From Deroplatys truncata (taxonomy: Eukaryota; Arthropoda; Insecta; Mantodea; Mantidae): a stretch of 64,000 bases of DNA. The stretch lies in NCBI GenBank assembly GCA_030765065.1, contig CM060978.1:222475498-222539497 (forward strand), read 5' to 3'. The notes beneath the pieces are model-generated. The model made no database searches. It worked only from the letters and a program-made list of their open reading frames with translations, and was not told the DNA's origin. Made by a program: the position numbers and the translations under genes. Of this stretch, positions 33,322-45,624 are shown in pieces (within the stretch, counting starts at the first letter, position 1; every line of letters starts with the position of its first letter).

Positions 33322-34618
33322 CGAGGGGCACTATATATATATTTTGAGCCTAATAATTAAAAAGAAGTAATTTGTGATTGAAAACTGCTTTATTGTTTTT
33401 CAAAATATTCCCCTTTATGATCAATACACTTTTGCATCCTTTTGAACCATTTGTCAAAGCATTTATTCCAGTCTTCTTGAGACACCTCCAAAACATGGTT
33501 TTTGAAGGCATCAACGGCTCCTTCTGCCAATGAAAATCGATGTCCACGCAACTTATTCTTGATGTTCGGGAACAAAAAGAAGTCACTGGGTGCCAAATCA
33601 GGACTGTATGGCGGATTACCCATCAATTCGATTTTTTGAGTCTTCAAATACTCTGTTGTTAGACGAGATGTGTGTGCACTCGCATTGTCTTGATGAAGAA
33701 CGATCCTACGGTTCTTGTTGGTTTTCCTTACTTCACCGAAGACTTCCGGCAAACAAATGGTTGTGTACCATTCGGCATTGACCGTTTTACGTTCCTCTAA
33801 CGGCACTGTTGCCACATGGCCGGTTTTGCTGAAAAAGCAGGCGATCATTTACTTCGAAGTGCTTTCAGTGCGAACCACTTTTGTTGGATTTGCTTCATCT
33901 TGAAACACCCATACAGTCGACTGCTGTTTACGTTCCGGCTCTACGCATAGATCCATGATTCGTCACCTGTTACAATCTTATATACGTCTTTTGAGGCACC
34001 GCCATTGTATTTCTTGAGTATTTTTGTACACCAATCGACACGAGAATCTTTTTGAGATTGCGTCAAATTATGTGGGATCCAACGAGAGCAAACCTTTTTT
34101 CACGGCTAAATAATCATGCTATATTTTATATATGCTCGTGGAACTAATGCCTAGGGTTGCCTCATTCCCACAATATGTCGCTTGACGATCTTTCATTATT
34201 AGTTTTTGCACAGCATCAATGTTTTCTGGCACAACAACTGATTTTGGACGACCTTCACGAGCTTCATTATTGAGCGAACGGTGGCCACGATTAAATTCGT
34301 TATACCAGCGTTTCACAGTGTCAAAGGATGAAGATTCATCGCCAAATGTGGAAGCTAGTTGATCGATACACTCTTGTCTTGATAATCCACGTCGAAAGTC
34401 GTAATAAATCATTGCACGAACATTTTCACGAGTTAATTCCATGTTTTAGTTGGCATACAATTTTCAAGTTAGCGTAAACAAAACAAATGACGCTCTATTG
34501 ACAAAATAATGTTTGAAGTAGAATACGGTCAAAAATGTCAAACTTTCCATTGGAAACATCAGATGGTACCTACAACATTCAGGGTTGCCAAGGCTCAAAA
34601 TATAAATAGTGCCCCTCG
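33322..34618 (-). mobile_element. Mariner transposon copy 1
   Basis: 1297 bp flanked by TA (33320-33321 and 34619-34620). Terminal repeats begin CGAGGGGCACTAT and end ATAGTGCCCCTCG, about 28 bp matching. A sister copy lies at 35817-37107 in the same orientation. The transposase gene inside is broken. Confidence 0.95.
33390..34442 (-). pseudogene. Mariner DD34D transposase, inactivated
   Basis: Starts MELTRENVRAMIYYDFRRGL at 34442. The N-terminal helix-turn-helix region is readable to STSIYKI, where a stop at 34121-34119 ends the frame. The middle is shifted: VTGDESWIYA is followed by a single-base loss near 33945. The C-terminal third (33848-33390) is in frame, with the second Asp in VLHQDNASAH and the third in PYSPDLAPSDFFLFP, 34 residues apart. 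The C-terminus GEYFEKQ is intact. Cut-and-paste transposase of the nucleus; no function is expected from this copy. Confidence 0.9.
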
Positions 34619-34620
34619 TA

Positions 34621-35506
34621 TGTCCGATATATTAATATATGAACTTTGGCGATTATCTTGTGTTTTGGTTGTTACCCTTAAAGTGTTATTTTTATTTCTT
34701 GTCTTGGCTGCTGTTGTTTGGGTTCTTGGTTGACCTTATTTAACTTTTCAGGGTGTGGTACGGGAAGGAAGATAAGAAGTAACAACTCTAACAAAAGATT
34801 AAATCAATGAAGTACACAATGCTTTAATGGCACACGCATTTACTGATTTAGTACGAAGCTACACAGTTACTATAGTTAGTTGGAGCTGTAGGACGGTCGC
34901 GTACTAATCAAGTATTTTATAAGTGCTCTATAAATAATGGTGGTATTTATCACACGTCCCTAAACTATAATTTATTTCCCTTCTCATTTCTTTAACTTTT
35001 AAATTGATAACATCTCAAAGTTTCCACTACAGTTTGAGAAGTAAATAATAACGCCTGCTTCTGAGAGCTTACAAGTATGTTATTCACATCGCAGCACTTT
35101 ATGCGCAACCGCCTTGGCTGATGGGGACGCTACAACTAACTTTTCTGCACTTTAATATTTGAACATATTCTTTCTTAAAATCTCATTGGCTGTCTTCGTT
35201 CAGCTTGGAACCTTCTAGAAATCTTACCAGGCTATTGTTCGTTGTTTCCAAACATGTGACCTATCTACAAAAATATGTTGTGTTCGCTTGCCGCATTTTC
35301 CCTTGCACAAAGACTCTAGGTCTTGCTTTTATGACTTACCCTTAAAAGTCCTTTTTGCCTGGGCCCATATTCCCCCGGACACTAGAGGGCTCATTGGATG
35401 AATCATCCCCTCTGCGCAGCTCCTGTAGTGGGACGGGTCTTCGAGCCAGGAACTGTTAGGGACTTTGCGCGTCTCTGTGGCCTGTTGCCTGTTTGAAATT
35501 GAGTTT
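34621..35506. other. No gene recognised; possible LTR-like DNA
   Basis: A mixed-composition stretch between the two mariners. Some blocks resemble LTR-type sequence in style, but there is no second copy in the window and no boundaries, so it stays unassigned. Confidence 0.35.
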
Positions 35507-35711
35507 TTTATTTATGGACGCTCTTTAACTGCTATGGTCCTTAGCGTCTCATTCTATATTGGGCGTGAAAGAACGGGAATTTTGCTCAGATGCCTCTTTA
35601 TCAGGCTTGAGGTTCTTTTACTGCCGTAAATCTACTGGCTTTACTCCCCTTCCGAAAGAAGCCATGCTAAGGATTTTTAAGCCCAAAGAAATCCATCCCC
35701 CTACGCTGGGC
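35507..35711 (-). mobile_element. SINE family A, 5'-truncated
   Basis: Reverse complement of the family from the tail (TTTATTTATGGACGC at the left) to the B-box-proximal block GGGCTTAAAAATCC and CCCAGCG. The tRNA head beyond 35711 is missing. Confidence 0.8.
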
Positions 35712-35816
35712 CTGCTACCTGTAGTCTTCTGTGGTTCCTCCACTTCATCTCTTCCTTCTGGGGATCTCCCGTAGGTGCAGTGCGCGAGGCGTCCCCCTCG
35801 GCTGTATTCCACTATA

Positions 35817-37107
35817 CGAGGGGCACTATTTATATTTTGAGCCTAATAATTAAAACAAAGTAATTTCTGATTGAAAACTGGTTTATTGTTTTTCAAAATA
35901 TTCTCCTTTATGATCAATACACTTTTGCATCCGTTTGAACCATTTGTCATGGCTTTTATTCCAGTCTTCTTGAGACACCTCCTAAACATGGTTTTTGTAG
36001 GTATCAACGGCTTCTTCTGCCAACGAAAATCGTTGTCCACGCAATTTATTCTTGATGTTCGGGAACAAAAAGAAGTCATTGGGTGCCAAATCAGGTCTGT
36101 ATGGTGGATGACCCATCAATTCGATTTTTTAAGCCTTCAAATACTGTTGTTAGACGAGATGTGTCTGCGCTCGCATTGTCTTGATGAAGAACGATCCTAC
36201 AGTTCTTGTTGGTTTTCTTTACTTCAGCGAAGACTTCCTGCAAACAAATGGTTGTGTACCATTCGGCATTGACCGTTTTACGTTCCTCTAAAGGCACTGT
36301 TGCCACATGGCCAGTTTTGCTGAAAAAGCAGACGACCATTTGCTGCGAAGTACTTCGAGTGCGAACAGCTTTTTTTGGATTTGCTTCATCTTGAAACACC
36401 CATAAAGTCGACTGCTGTATACGTTCCGGCTCATACGCATAGATCCTGATTCGTCACCTGTTACAATCTTATATACGTCTTTTGAGGCACCGCCATTGTA
36501 TTTCTTGAGCATTTTTGTACACCAATCGACACGAGCATCTTTTTGAGATTGCATAAAAATATGTGTGATGCAACGAGAGCAAACCTTTTTCCCGGCTAAA
36601 TAATCAAGCAATATTTTATATATGCTGGTGGAATTAATCCCTAGAGTTGCTTCAATCTCGTAATATGTTGCATGATGATCTTTCATTATTAGTTTTTGCA
36701 CAGCATCATTGTTTTCTCGCACAACAACTGATTTTGGACGACCTTTACGAACTTCATCATTGAGCGAACGGCGGCTACGATTAAATTCGTTATACCAGCG
36801 TTTCACAGTGGCAAAGGATGGAGCTTCGTCGCCAAATGTGGAAGCTAGTTGATCGATGCACTCTTGTCTTGATAATCCACGTCGAAAGTCGTAATAAATC
36901 ATTGCACGAACATTTTCACGAGTTAAATTCATGTTTAGTTGGCATACAATTTTCAAGTTAGTGTAAACAAAACAAATGACGCTCTAATGACAAAATAATG
37001 TTTGAAGTAGATTACGGTCAAAAATGTCAAACTTTCCATTGGAAACGTCAGATGGCACCTACAACATTCAGGGTTGCCAAGGCTCAAAATATAAATAGTG
37101 CCCCTCG
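35817..37107 (-). mobile_element. Mariner transposon copy 2
   Basis: 1291 bp flanked by TA (35815-35816 and 37108-37109), with the same terminal repeats as copy 1, about 1.2 kb away and in the same orientation. Both ends are well kept. Confidence 0.95.
35883..36932 (-). pseudogene. Mariner DD34D transposase, two frameshifts
   Basis: Starts MNLTRENVRAMIYYDFRRGL at 36932, and the N-terminal half is uninterrupted to IVTGDES (first catalytic Asp). There, loss of two bases of the expected Trp codon shifts the frame (near 36448). The next part (36399-36110) is readable in another frame with the second Asp in VLHQDNASAD, where copy 1 has NASAH. A second shift follows SRLTT, after which the frame is lost as far as the C-terminal FEKQ. 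It shares most residues with copy 1, so both derive from one recent family. Confidence 0.9.
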
Positions 37108-37109
37108 TA

Positions 37110-37770
37110 CCTGTAGAGGAGCGATTACATTTGTTACCACTAAAGAAATACATTGGTGTACATGATGGGATTTCAGTGACCATGAATGCACACTTATAAA
37201 TGGAAAGCAAATACGCAAAAGCGCAGATCCATAAGCAAAAATATACTTCCAATAATATTGTTGCGCCCAAAGCGATTAATACACTTATAAATAAAAGTGA
37301 ATGTATAAATAAACTGTTGTTGTTCCAATGTAAATTAGCACCATACTCTCGCTATAGATCTAACAGTATCCACCTACAATAAAGTATAAACGCATAGTTA
37401 GGTCTCCGCCAGGGTTATCAGAATTCTGGAGCCAAAACAATAAAGAGCATTATGTATACTATGCTTAAGCAGCTAGTTTTTACAATATACAATATTAAAT
37501 TAAAACGTAATATTTTTCTCGGTTAAAACTGTTCCGCAATGCACCATTGTCTGTTCAAAAGCCTTAATTGAAATAGAAAGTTTTCATACAATAAAACCAA
37601 GTATATTTTGTGTGAATAAGATTTATTGTATAAAACCTGTTAGTTATATTTATTTTTTATGAAAAACTCTCAGGACGGTTCTTGAAAGATTGTATTTTAT
37701 GAAAATATGTTTCTCATTTTTGTATGTTGTGATAAACCATTATCACATTTTCCAGAAATGGTTTCTCTTC
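37110..37770. other. No gene recognised
   Basis: AT-rich DNA with no repeated or protein-like segment seen. Confidence 0.45.
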
Positions 37771-37787
37771 TTTTTACTTTCTCTACC

Positions 37788-37829
<42 letters not shown>

Positions 37830-38691
37830 CAGGGAAAGTAATGTATTCCACCCAAAAATTTAATGTCGAGATTTCACCGGAAATACATGTTTTGAGACTC
37901 CTGAAGCCAAATAAAAGGATTTTTAGAAAAAGTTCCGTCTGTATGTTTGTGTGTTTTGTTTTTGTGTCCGCGTGTTTGTGAACAGCATAACTCAAAACAA
38001 AAATACGGATAAATACCAAACGTGGTATCTAGATTCAATACCTTCCAAAGACGCGACACGAAGATTTTCAAGAAAATCTCCCATCCCAGACTATCCTTTA
38101 CATGAAAGATATTTCGAAATCTTTTGATTTTCTAAAAGGAATGGCTCTAAAGATTTTTATCGAAATACCGTATATTAAAGGTATTTACATTACAAATAAA
38201 ACGTATAACTTGAACTTTCTGGGAATAGCCTGTAAAGTCCACTTCATTTGGAAGAAATTATGTAATCTTATATAACTGGTAAACGTTAAGCGACAGACGA
38301 AAACGTACTACACAAAAAATGTAGACCTCTTTAAAACAGACAATTTATTTCCAATACATTTTCTTGTAGCATCAGCATTTCCGAGATATCCTTATTGGTT
38401 CGATTTGTTCAATGCTTTGTCATTCTCTTTAAGTCTCATTGATTTTCAGTTGTTTCTCTCGATTGCATGGAAACAGTATGGAATTTTAAGGCCAGCGTAT
38501 AGCGTCCAGTTCTTAAACATTTGACTGTCGCTGTTCCCTTTGTATCTGTTACGAAATATGTTTTGTAGCTATTTCTGCAAAGATTTATGTCGATTACACA
38601 ATGAAGTAAATATAAAAATAAGCTTTAGGAAGAATAGATTGTATACCTACGTTAGAGGGCAGAGAGAGTCATGTGAACAGATCACATCAGA
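37771..38691 (-). mobile_element. HER copy 15, divergent, microsatellite in the hairpin
   Basis: A complete element. The hairpin stem is kept (CTTTCTCTACC ... AGCAGGGAAAG), but its loop has become a (TA)n tract at 37790-37828. The 5' end (GTGAACAGATCACATCAGA) is at 38673-38691. Confidence 0.85.
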
Positions 38692-38732
38692 TTTTTAAAA
38701 ATATTCTGATTTTATTCACCGCCGAGCCCTTC

Positions 38733-38769
<37 letters not shown>

Positions 38770-39204
38770 GATTTGTGAATGTGTGTAAACTCAAATTGCC
38801 GTTATCTGACCTCTGGATAGGAACAGTCCCAAGAAGAAAATGTTCCCAGGCGTTAATTTCCGGAATTTTGCAGTGCTAGTCACTCCATCACATCGGTGAT
38901 TGTAATGGTTCCGTTAACCACATTTTTAGTACGAATCAGGAAATTTCATAATGCAATGATTCGACTACCGTTATTTAGGTTTTTATTTTATAAGTTTTGT
39001 TATTAAGGTGAAAAAATGTTACGCAACTTTATTGAACAGCTTCACTCTTCGCTGCAGTTGATGGTCTTTGACGTCAACTTGAAGAACTGGCTGCCTCGAA
39101 CGTCCTTCACGAAGAAATGGGTTATGCAGTAAACGTTTTGATCGTTCACTATGTACGTCTGCAGATCATGTTCACATACAGCAAAGAAAAATATATTATT
39201 TATT
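38692..39204. other. (AAT)n tract and unassigned DNA
   Basis: A pure (AAT)n microsatellite lies at 38732-38768. The rest has no recognisable gene. Confidence 0.6.
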
Positions 39205-39374
39205 GTATTCACAAGATTTCTGTATCCTCTATCGTTTGTTATTATCTATAAACTCCTGAAAACTCTGCTTGTTTTTAATTTCATGTTAATGGAAATAGAC
39301 ATTTGCAGAAATTGTGCGTTACACATTTCATTTTATGTAGGTACTAAGGTGGAGGGATAGTCAAATGATTAAAA
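39205..39374 (+). mobile_element. HER 5'-end fragment, divergent
   Basis: Follows the divergent 5' region seen in copy 8 (ATCGTTTGTTATTATC, then GGAAATAGACATTTGCAG, then ATAGTCAAATGATTAAAA). It is cut off by copy 16, which begins in its A-tract. Confidence 0.55.
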
Positions 39375-39375
39375 A

Positions 39376-40212
39376 TCTGATGTGTTACACCCACATGACT
39401 TTCTCTACTCTTGTACGAACTATTTTTACAAACACTTATTCTCCATATGCTTCATGTTAATCGAGATGTTAGTCTTATTGCTAATTTTCTTGTAGATGCA
39501 AGGGGAATTGGTAGGCTGTAAGCGATAGTTAAATATTTTAAGAGCTGGTTGCTATGTCGAGTATTCCATTCACTTTGAATTACCAGGACAAACAAAAATG
39601 AATAACGAATTTCCATTTGAGAAAAAGTATGAGTATTGGAAAATTTAAGGGAATAACAAGCAATATCTCGAAAATGGTTCACTCAACAAAAAAAGTATAT
39701 GGCATAAATTGTGTATTTTAACGCGATCTACATTTTTTGTGTAGTAAAATTTTGCCTATGTCTTATGGTTTACCAGTTATTCAAAAGTCGTCCACAATGA
39801 AGAATACTTTTGGAGACATTCCCAGAAAATTGGAGATATACATTTTATTTGTGATGAAAGTATCTTAAACATGTGATATTTTAATCAAAATCGTTAGAGC
39901 CATTTTTGAGAAAGTTAAAATTTTCGAAAAATGTTCCATGTAAAGGGTAATCTGGGGTGGGGGATTATCTTTAAATACTTCATGTCGCATCTCTGGAAGA
40001 TACTGAATCTAAATACCAAGTTTGGTGTTTATCCGACTGTTCGTTTCTGAGTTATGCTGTTCACAGACACACACTCGAACATGTTTCCAAAAATGCTGTT
40101 TTTTGGATTCAGGGGGTCTCAAAACATATATTTCCGGTGAAATCTCGGTATCGAATTTTTGGGTGGAATACAATACATCCCCTACTTATTATACGTAGTA
40201 GAGAAACTAAAA
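39376..40212 (+). mobile_element. HER copy 16, full length, short subfamily
   Basis: Runs from TCTGATGTGTTACACCCAC to the hairpin ending GTAGAGAAACT plus A's. The CA tract is reduced to a few units (40066-40074). Confidence 0.85.
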
Positions 40213-40224
40213 AATTATTATCTT

Positions 40225-40575
40225 CATCAATCACTGATTAAATCCACATAAATAATCATTCTTGCTTCTTTGTTTTCTGGAAATAACATTTTTGGAGGCA
40301 ACGTTTGAGATGAGTAATGCATTGTAATGAATTGTATGAACACTTCCAAATGAAAATCAAACCTCTCTTTTGCTATTTCCTCAATAATATTGCTTTGGCC
40401 ACCTTTCACAAGTACACGTGTACTGCTAGGTATTTTTGTTGGTGTTGTTGGTCGATCGCTCCATGGCTCGTCTTAGGTGACATCGCGGCCTTCACTGAAA
40501 CGTTTATGCTAGACGTAAACCTGAGTTTTCTGCATTGTTGCTTCACCATAAGCTTTCTCGAGCTGTCGTAATGTC
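40225..40575 (-). pseudogene. Second-lineage mariner-type transposase relic
   Basis: Read on the minus strand, a helix-turn-helix region is recognisable: SETLRQLEKAYGEATMQKTQ, a TAG where Trp is expected, then HKRFSEGRDVT, a TAA, and DEPWSDRP. Further on, in a shifted frame, is KMLFPENKEARMIIYVDLIS, resembling the WVPxxLxxEQKxxRxxxCxDL segment of this group. It differs from the 33- and 35-kb mariners. The catalytic core and terminal repeats are missing. Two HER copies flank it closely. Confidence 0.6.
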
Positions 40576-40766
40576 TCTGAAGGAGATTTGAGTAATAAAA
40601 CACAAAGTTTTATGTTTGAGTACTACTTATAGCCAACATTATCAAATGCGATAACCGAACATGCACAAACATTAAAAACTGGTTGCCGTGCAAAGACAAC
40701 AGTCCTTATAATCATGAAAATTCTATTGAAGTGACATCATGAAGGATACTAGCAACTAATAAAAAA

Positions 40767-41597
40767 TCTGATGTGTTACACTCACATGACTTTCTCTACT
40801 CTTGTACAAACTATTTTTACAAACGCTTATTCTCCATATGCTTCATGTTAATCGAGATGTTAGTCTTATTGCTAATTTTCATGTAGATGCAAGGGGAATA
40901 TGATAGGTTTTAAGTGATAGTCAAATATTTTAAGCGCTGGTTGCTATGTGTCGCATTCCATTCTCTTTGCATGTCCAGGACATAAAAAAATTAATAACGA
41001 ATTTGAGAAAAAGTATAAGTATTGGAAAATTTAAGGGAATAACAAGCAATATCTCGAAAACAGTTCACTCAACAAAAGAAATGTAAATGACATAAACTGT
41101 GTATTTTAACGCGATCTAAATTTTTCGTGTAGGAAAATTTTGTCTATCTCTTATGGTTATCAGTTATGCAAAAGTCGTTCACAATGAAGAATACTTTTGG
41201 AGACATTCCCAGAAAATTGGAGATATACATTTCATTTGTCATGACAATATCTTAAACATATGATATTTTAATCAAAATCGTTAGAGCCATTTTTGAGAAA
41301 ATTAAAATTTTCGAAAAATGTTCCATGTAAAGGGTAGTCTGGGGTGGGAGAATTTTCTTCAAAATCTTCGTGTCGCATCTCTGGAAGATGCTGAACCTAA
41401 ATACCAAGACTGGTGTTTATCCGACTGTTTGTTTCTGAGTTCACAGACACACAGACACACACGGACATGTTTCCAAAAATACTTTTTTGGATTCAGGGGG
41501 TCTCAAAACATGTATTTCCGGTGAAATCTCGGTATCGAATTTTTGTGTGGAATACAATACTTCCCCTACTTACTATACGTAGTAGAGAAAGTAAAAA
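40767..41597 (+). mobile_element. HER copy 17, full length, short subfamily
   Basis: Starts TCTGATGTGTTACACTCAC after a run of A's and ends in the hairpin AGTAGAGAAAGT plus A's. About 831 bp. CA tract 41444-41462. Confidence 0.9.
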
Positions 41598-43194
41598 TTA
41601 TCCTTTACTATCTAATATATTATAAAGAAACCTTTTGAAGCAAGGTTATACATATTCTCACCGTTCCGAACGCAGTTTTGGGCAGTTCAAAAAAAGAATG
41701 TTTCAGTGACAGTGAAACACAATATACGTACATCTGCAAATGTTAAAATGTAGGAAATTTCTTCTGTGGCCCATGAAATAGAAATTTGCACCTCGAGGAA
41801 TAATCCAGAGGTGTCGGAAAGGGATTCCTGAGTGCAGTTTCACTATCTCCACCAGAATAGTAGTCAACTTTTCAATAGTATTCTGCGTGCTGTTAGGTGC
41901 CGTCACGCAGGTTGCCTATTCTTAGGTATCGAAGAAGAAAGGTATTTTCCTCACTCTTGCGCTAAGCCTATAGGTTCCGGGTTCTATTCCTGGCTGGAGA
42001 ATTCGTTTTTGATTTGGATGATTTCATGCCCTTCCTAAGTATGGAAAATAAATGGATTAAACGTATGCATTTCACAACTACTTAGCCATTCTCATATGCA
42101 TAAAAGACAGAGAGTAACTGGCGTGGGAATTGCTTCTCAAGACACTGTTCTTCGATGTCAACATAGCAGATAAGGGGAGTGTCCAACGGAATGTGTCGAA
42201 AATGAGCATTAGTAAGTCCTTTAAGAGGGATTATTAAATACAAACATACAGAGAAGTGCTGTTTCTGAAGGTTAAAGTCATCCCTCTGTAGCGTTTAAAG
42301 CAATTTTCTTACCATCTCATTTATTGGTGCTTGTTATCATTCAAAATGCTCCTTACTGGGTGAATTTTATCCGGATACGTTAAAATCCTCATCAAAAACT
42401 CAGAAGATAACAACATAAAATTTATCGCTGAGGGGTTTTCGGGAAAATAAAATTAATGAAGTGGATCCTTTCGAAATTAGCTTCAGGAATTATAAACATT
42501 TTATGTTTCTGAACATTTTTAAAACTAATTCTTATTTTTTTCATAAACTATATTATATATATGTAAGAAAGAAGTTAGGAACTTAAATTTGAAATCTTAC
42601 TCCAAAGTTTGAAAACTTCCCGGGAAAGAGGTTTTCTATAATTTCTTGAAAAAAAATGAGTATGTTTATCTCGTGAACTATTCGATAAATTAATCTGAAA
42701 TTGGGTGTACGTCATAAAATCCTCACAAACGTCTACAAAAATGAAATTGGCTAGCCTTAAACTGCAGCTTGAAAATGAACACTTTTAGTATTTAAAATTG
42801 AACTTATACGGAGAATCACTTTTTCCCCAGATACAGTCTTTCATTTTTTACTTTAAGATGTGTCTTATTACAATAGTTTTACGAGCACTAAAGTTGGAAT
42901 GGAAATATAAACATTTGGTCATAAGGCAACAGTTTCGTTTTCGCTGAAACATGATTTACAAAACTTTTGTTACAACCAGAAAAATAAAAGTTCCCCTCTT
43001 TTCTCTCCCCCTCACTTTCTCTTCTCTATCTTAACCAAAAACATCAACTTTATTATATTGAAATGTCTTTTTTAATGTTCTTAAAATTGTTTAATGAACC
43101 TTATTTCAAGTTTTAAATCCCCATGTCTGTTGTTTTGATTTTCCCACTGTTGAACAATAAAAGAATACAAAATAGTAATCAATCGTTTCCAACA
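41598..43194. other. No gene recognised; one weak tRNA-like block
   Basis: A segment near 41955-41985 (GGTTCCGGGTTCTATTCC) resembles a polymerase III B-box and could be an old SINE head, but no A-box or body is clear. The remainder is AT-rich single-copy DNA. Confidence 0.4.
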
Positions 43195-43345
43195 AGGCTG
43201 TTTCTGTGCTCTGGCGGTTAGAATCAGATCCAGTGGTCCGGAGTTGGTTTGGCGGCTGCAGGATTCGATTTTTCTTTAGACAAGATTATTCCTTATCCTC
43301 CATAAATCTGGAAGCATGAATGAGAGTGTGATTTAATCTTTAACC
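43195..43345 (+). mobile_element. SINE family D, degraded copy
   Basis: Shares AAGATTATTCCTTATCCTCC and TGGAAGCATGAATGAGAGTG with the copies at 30836 and 52437, in the opposite orientation. The tRNA-like head is barely recognisable. Confidence 0.6.
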
Positions 43346-44427
43346 AAAAAGTAACCCTAAGTTAGTGAAAGATAACCAAAGTTGAAGAAAACGTTTTCTA
43401 TACAAACTAATAAAACACATTCAATACATTAAATACGTACGGTTTACACGTAGTGAAATATTAATAAATTATGCTGTACCATACTCATTTACTAATGTTG
43501 TCAATAAAAAGGTTTATTGCAAATGGTGTAACTGTCTCTGAAAAAGGAATACATAGGTGTCTACACGGTTCTCAGCTTAATTTAATTCCTATGTCCGGTA
43601 CTAAGAACCCGGTATCTTCTAGTTCCTACACAATTAAACTTAGTGTATTCCCTTGTACATTTTAGCCAAATGAAGCGTAAGCACAGTTCCTACTCTTGTT
43701 TCGATGGAAGCGCCAATCAAGACAAAAAGTAGCGGTACTTAGAGCTCCTAACCTTCTGTTCGATGGACCAGGGACAAGGGTACTATAGAAGGAAATCAAG
43801 CTTGGCTGCACTGATTGAACTATTACACAATATCACAGCCTTGAATGGTCATTTGTTGGGCCATTAAATAAGGTTTCGTAATCAAAACAGTACTTATGTT
43901 ATGCTCGACTGAATCAGCTTCCCATTGTCAATTTCAGCCGCAGCGGAATCGCTGAAGGGTCCAAAGCGTCTTCATTTTCGCAAGTAAGCTCCCTGGCGAG
44001 CGACAGATTGTTACTTCCTGTCTTAATATTTCAGTTTTAACCTTAATGTCTACCTATGCATTGCGATTAGAACTAAATCACCCATATTGATGTACAAGAC
44101 CCAGAAGTTTGGACAAAAAAAAATTAACTGCAAGTTAGCGATGAACAGTAGGTACCCGCAAAACACTCTCATAACTGAGTATAAATATTAGCTAACTCCT
44201 TACTAAAACATTTTAGTTACTAAAATCTCAAACAAGTGCAGCACGTATTCTTGCTGAACACACATGGTCAGATTTGGAATGGTATACATATTTTCTTAAG
44301 AGAATACACCTGGCAGAAATAATCTTGTATAAAACTTTGGGATATGGGTTTCCTGTATAATATTTTATTTCAGTTATCTCCATTGTACTTAGTATTTTCA
44401 AGATTTTTGCTGTAGTACTACTTTCGT
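43346..44427. other. No gene recognised
   Basis: Single-copy DNA. A weak exon-like block at 43938-43983 (acceptor GTCAATTTCAG, donor GTAAGC) is noted but not supported further. Confidence 0.4.
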
Positions 44428-44705
44428 GATCTTGCAGCCCGAAACAGAGTAACCAGCTGCTCCTGGTGAATAATCCCTCCTTCGTTAACTATGCACAAGG
44501 TCTGGCCGTAGATATGGGGACTTCAAGTGATCTTGCAACGTGAGACACAAAGTAACTATCAGCTCCTGCTGAACAATTCCTTCCCTGGAAAACTACATTC
44601 ACCTCGTGGCCGTAGATATGCAGACTACAAGTGATCTTGCAGCTTGAGAAAAACAGTAACCAGCCACTCCTGGAGAACAATTCCTTTCATGTATCCATAG
44701 ATATA
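44428..44705. repeat. Tandem repeat, about 102-bp unit, 2.7 copies
   Basis: Units begin GATCTTGCA at 44428, 44529 and 44633. Each contains AGTAACCAGC or a variant, CTCCTG, ACAATTCCTT and GTAGATATG in the same order. Divergence between units shows the array is not recent. Confidence 0.85.
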
Positions 44706-45624
44706 GTCCTAGTTGCTAATTTTTTAAGTTTCTAAAGATCAATTTTTGACGTCTTCTTTTGTAGATATTTGCGCCATTATTGTAGCAGGCTGCATTGAAG
44801 TCGCTACCTGACTTCTCCTGAACCCTGCATAAACCAGTGTTTACTATCATACTCTGAAACTGGTGTACTTGTAACCTCATTAATATGACTAAAATTTCCA
44901 GCTTTACTCTTAGATACAGGAAGAATCGTTAGCATCCTAATGTGTAGTTCAAATCAACAAGGAGTGTAGACGCCTGCTTACCGCTCGTTACTGAAGGCTC
45001 GTTGAGAAATCACTTATCTTCAACTGAGCTAGATATAGGTTAATTATTTGAAGAATACAACTAGAAAACAAAGAAAAGACAATTAGTGCCTTATTAAAAA
45101 TGCAAAGTAAATCACCACGTGCTATCTAAACTTTATGAAATGTAATATCCCATAAACCAAATCTATAATATTTTTATTACTTACAGTGAACGATAGGATG
45201 CGTTCATAATACATTGTTCACGAACTTCACCTACTTTTGAAGTTACGTCTCGTAATTGTGCATGGCGCGCCGGTAATGTTGGTTACATGAGCAGTGGTAG
45301 TACACATTTTAATATTATCTACGAGTTGTGGTCCGTGCATGCAAGTATAGGACAAAGCAGCTACCTAACAGGTAATATTCAAATGTCTGATTCATGACGG
45401 ACGGGAAGTATTATTATTGCTATTATTATTAACATCATCATCCTGCAATCAGCAACGTATAGCGGAATATTGCATTGATATTCATATTATAAACATTATG
45501 ATAGTGTACAGCTCATAATATACTGTTACATCTATGTAACAATCACAGTTAAATATTAATACACCTAATACACTTTCCTCATACGCCGTGATAGTGTTAT
45601 CAATACCAAAACGCTTTTAAATAA
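44706..45624. other. No gene recognised
   Basis: AT-rich DNA without repeated or coding-like segments. Confidence 0.45.

Noticed and set aside
35843-36272. Frames 35871-36272 (+) and 36079-35843 (-)
   Set aside because: They are antisense or out-of-frame readings of the mariner transposase.
43938-43983. 46-base exon candidate
   Set aside because: It has acceptor- and donor-like sites and two open frames, but no coding signal or partner. Too short to call.
44400-44710. CRISPR-like array
   Set aside because: Only 2.7 units of about 102 bp, diverged throughout, with no short identical repeats and spacers; the genome is clearly eukaryotic.
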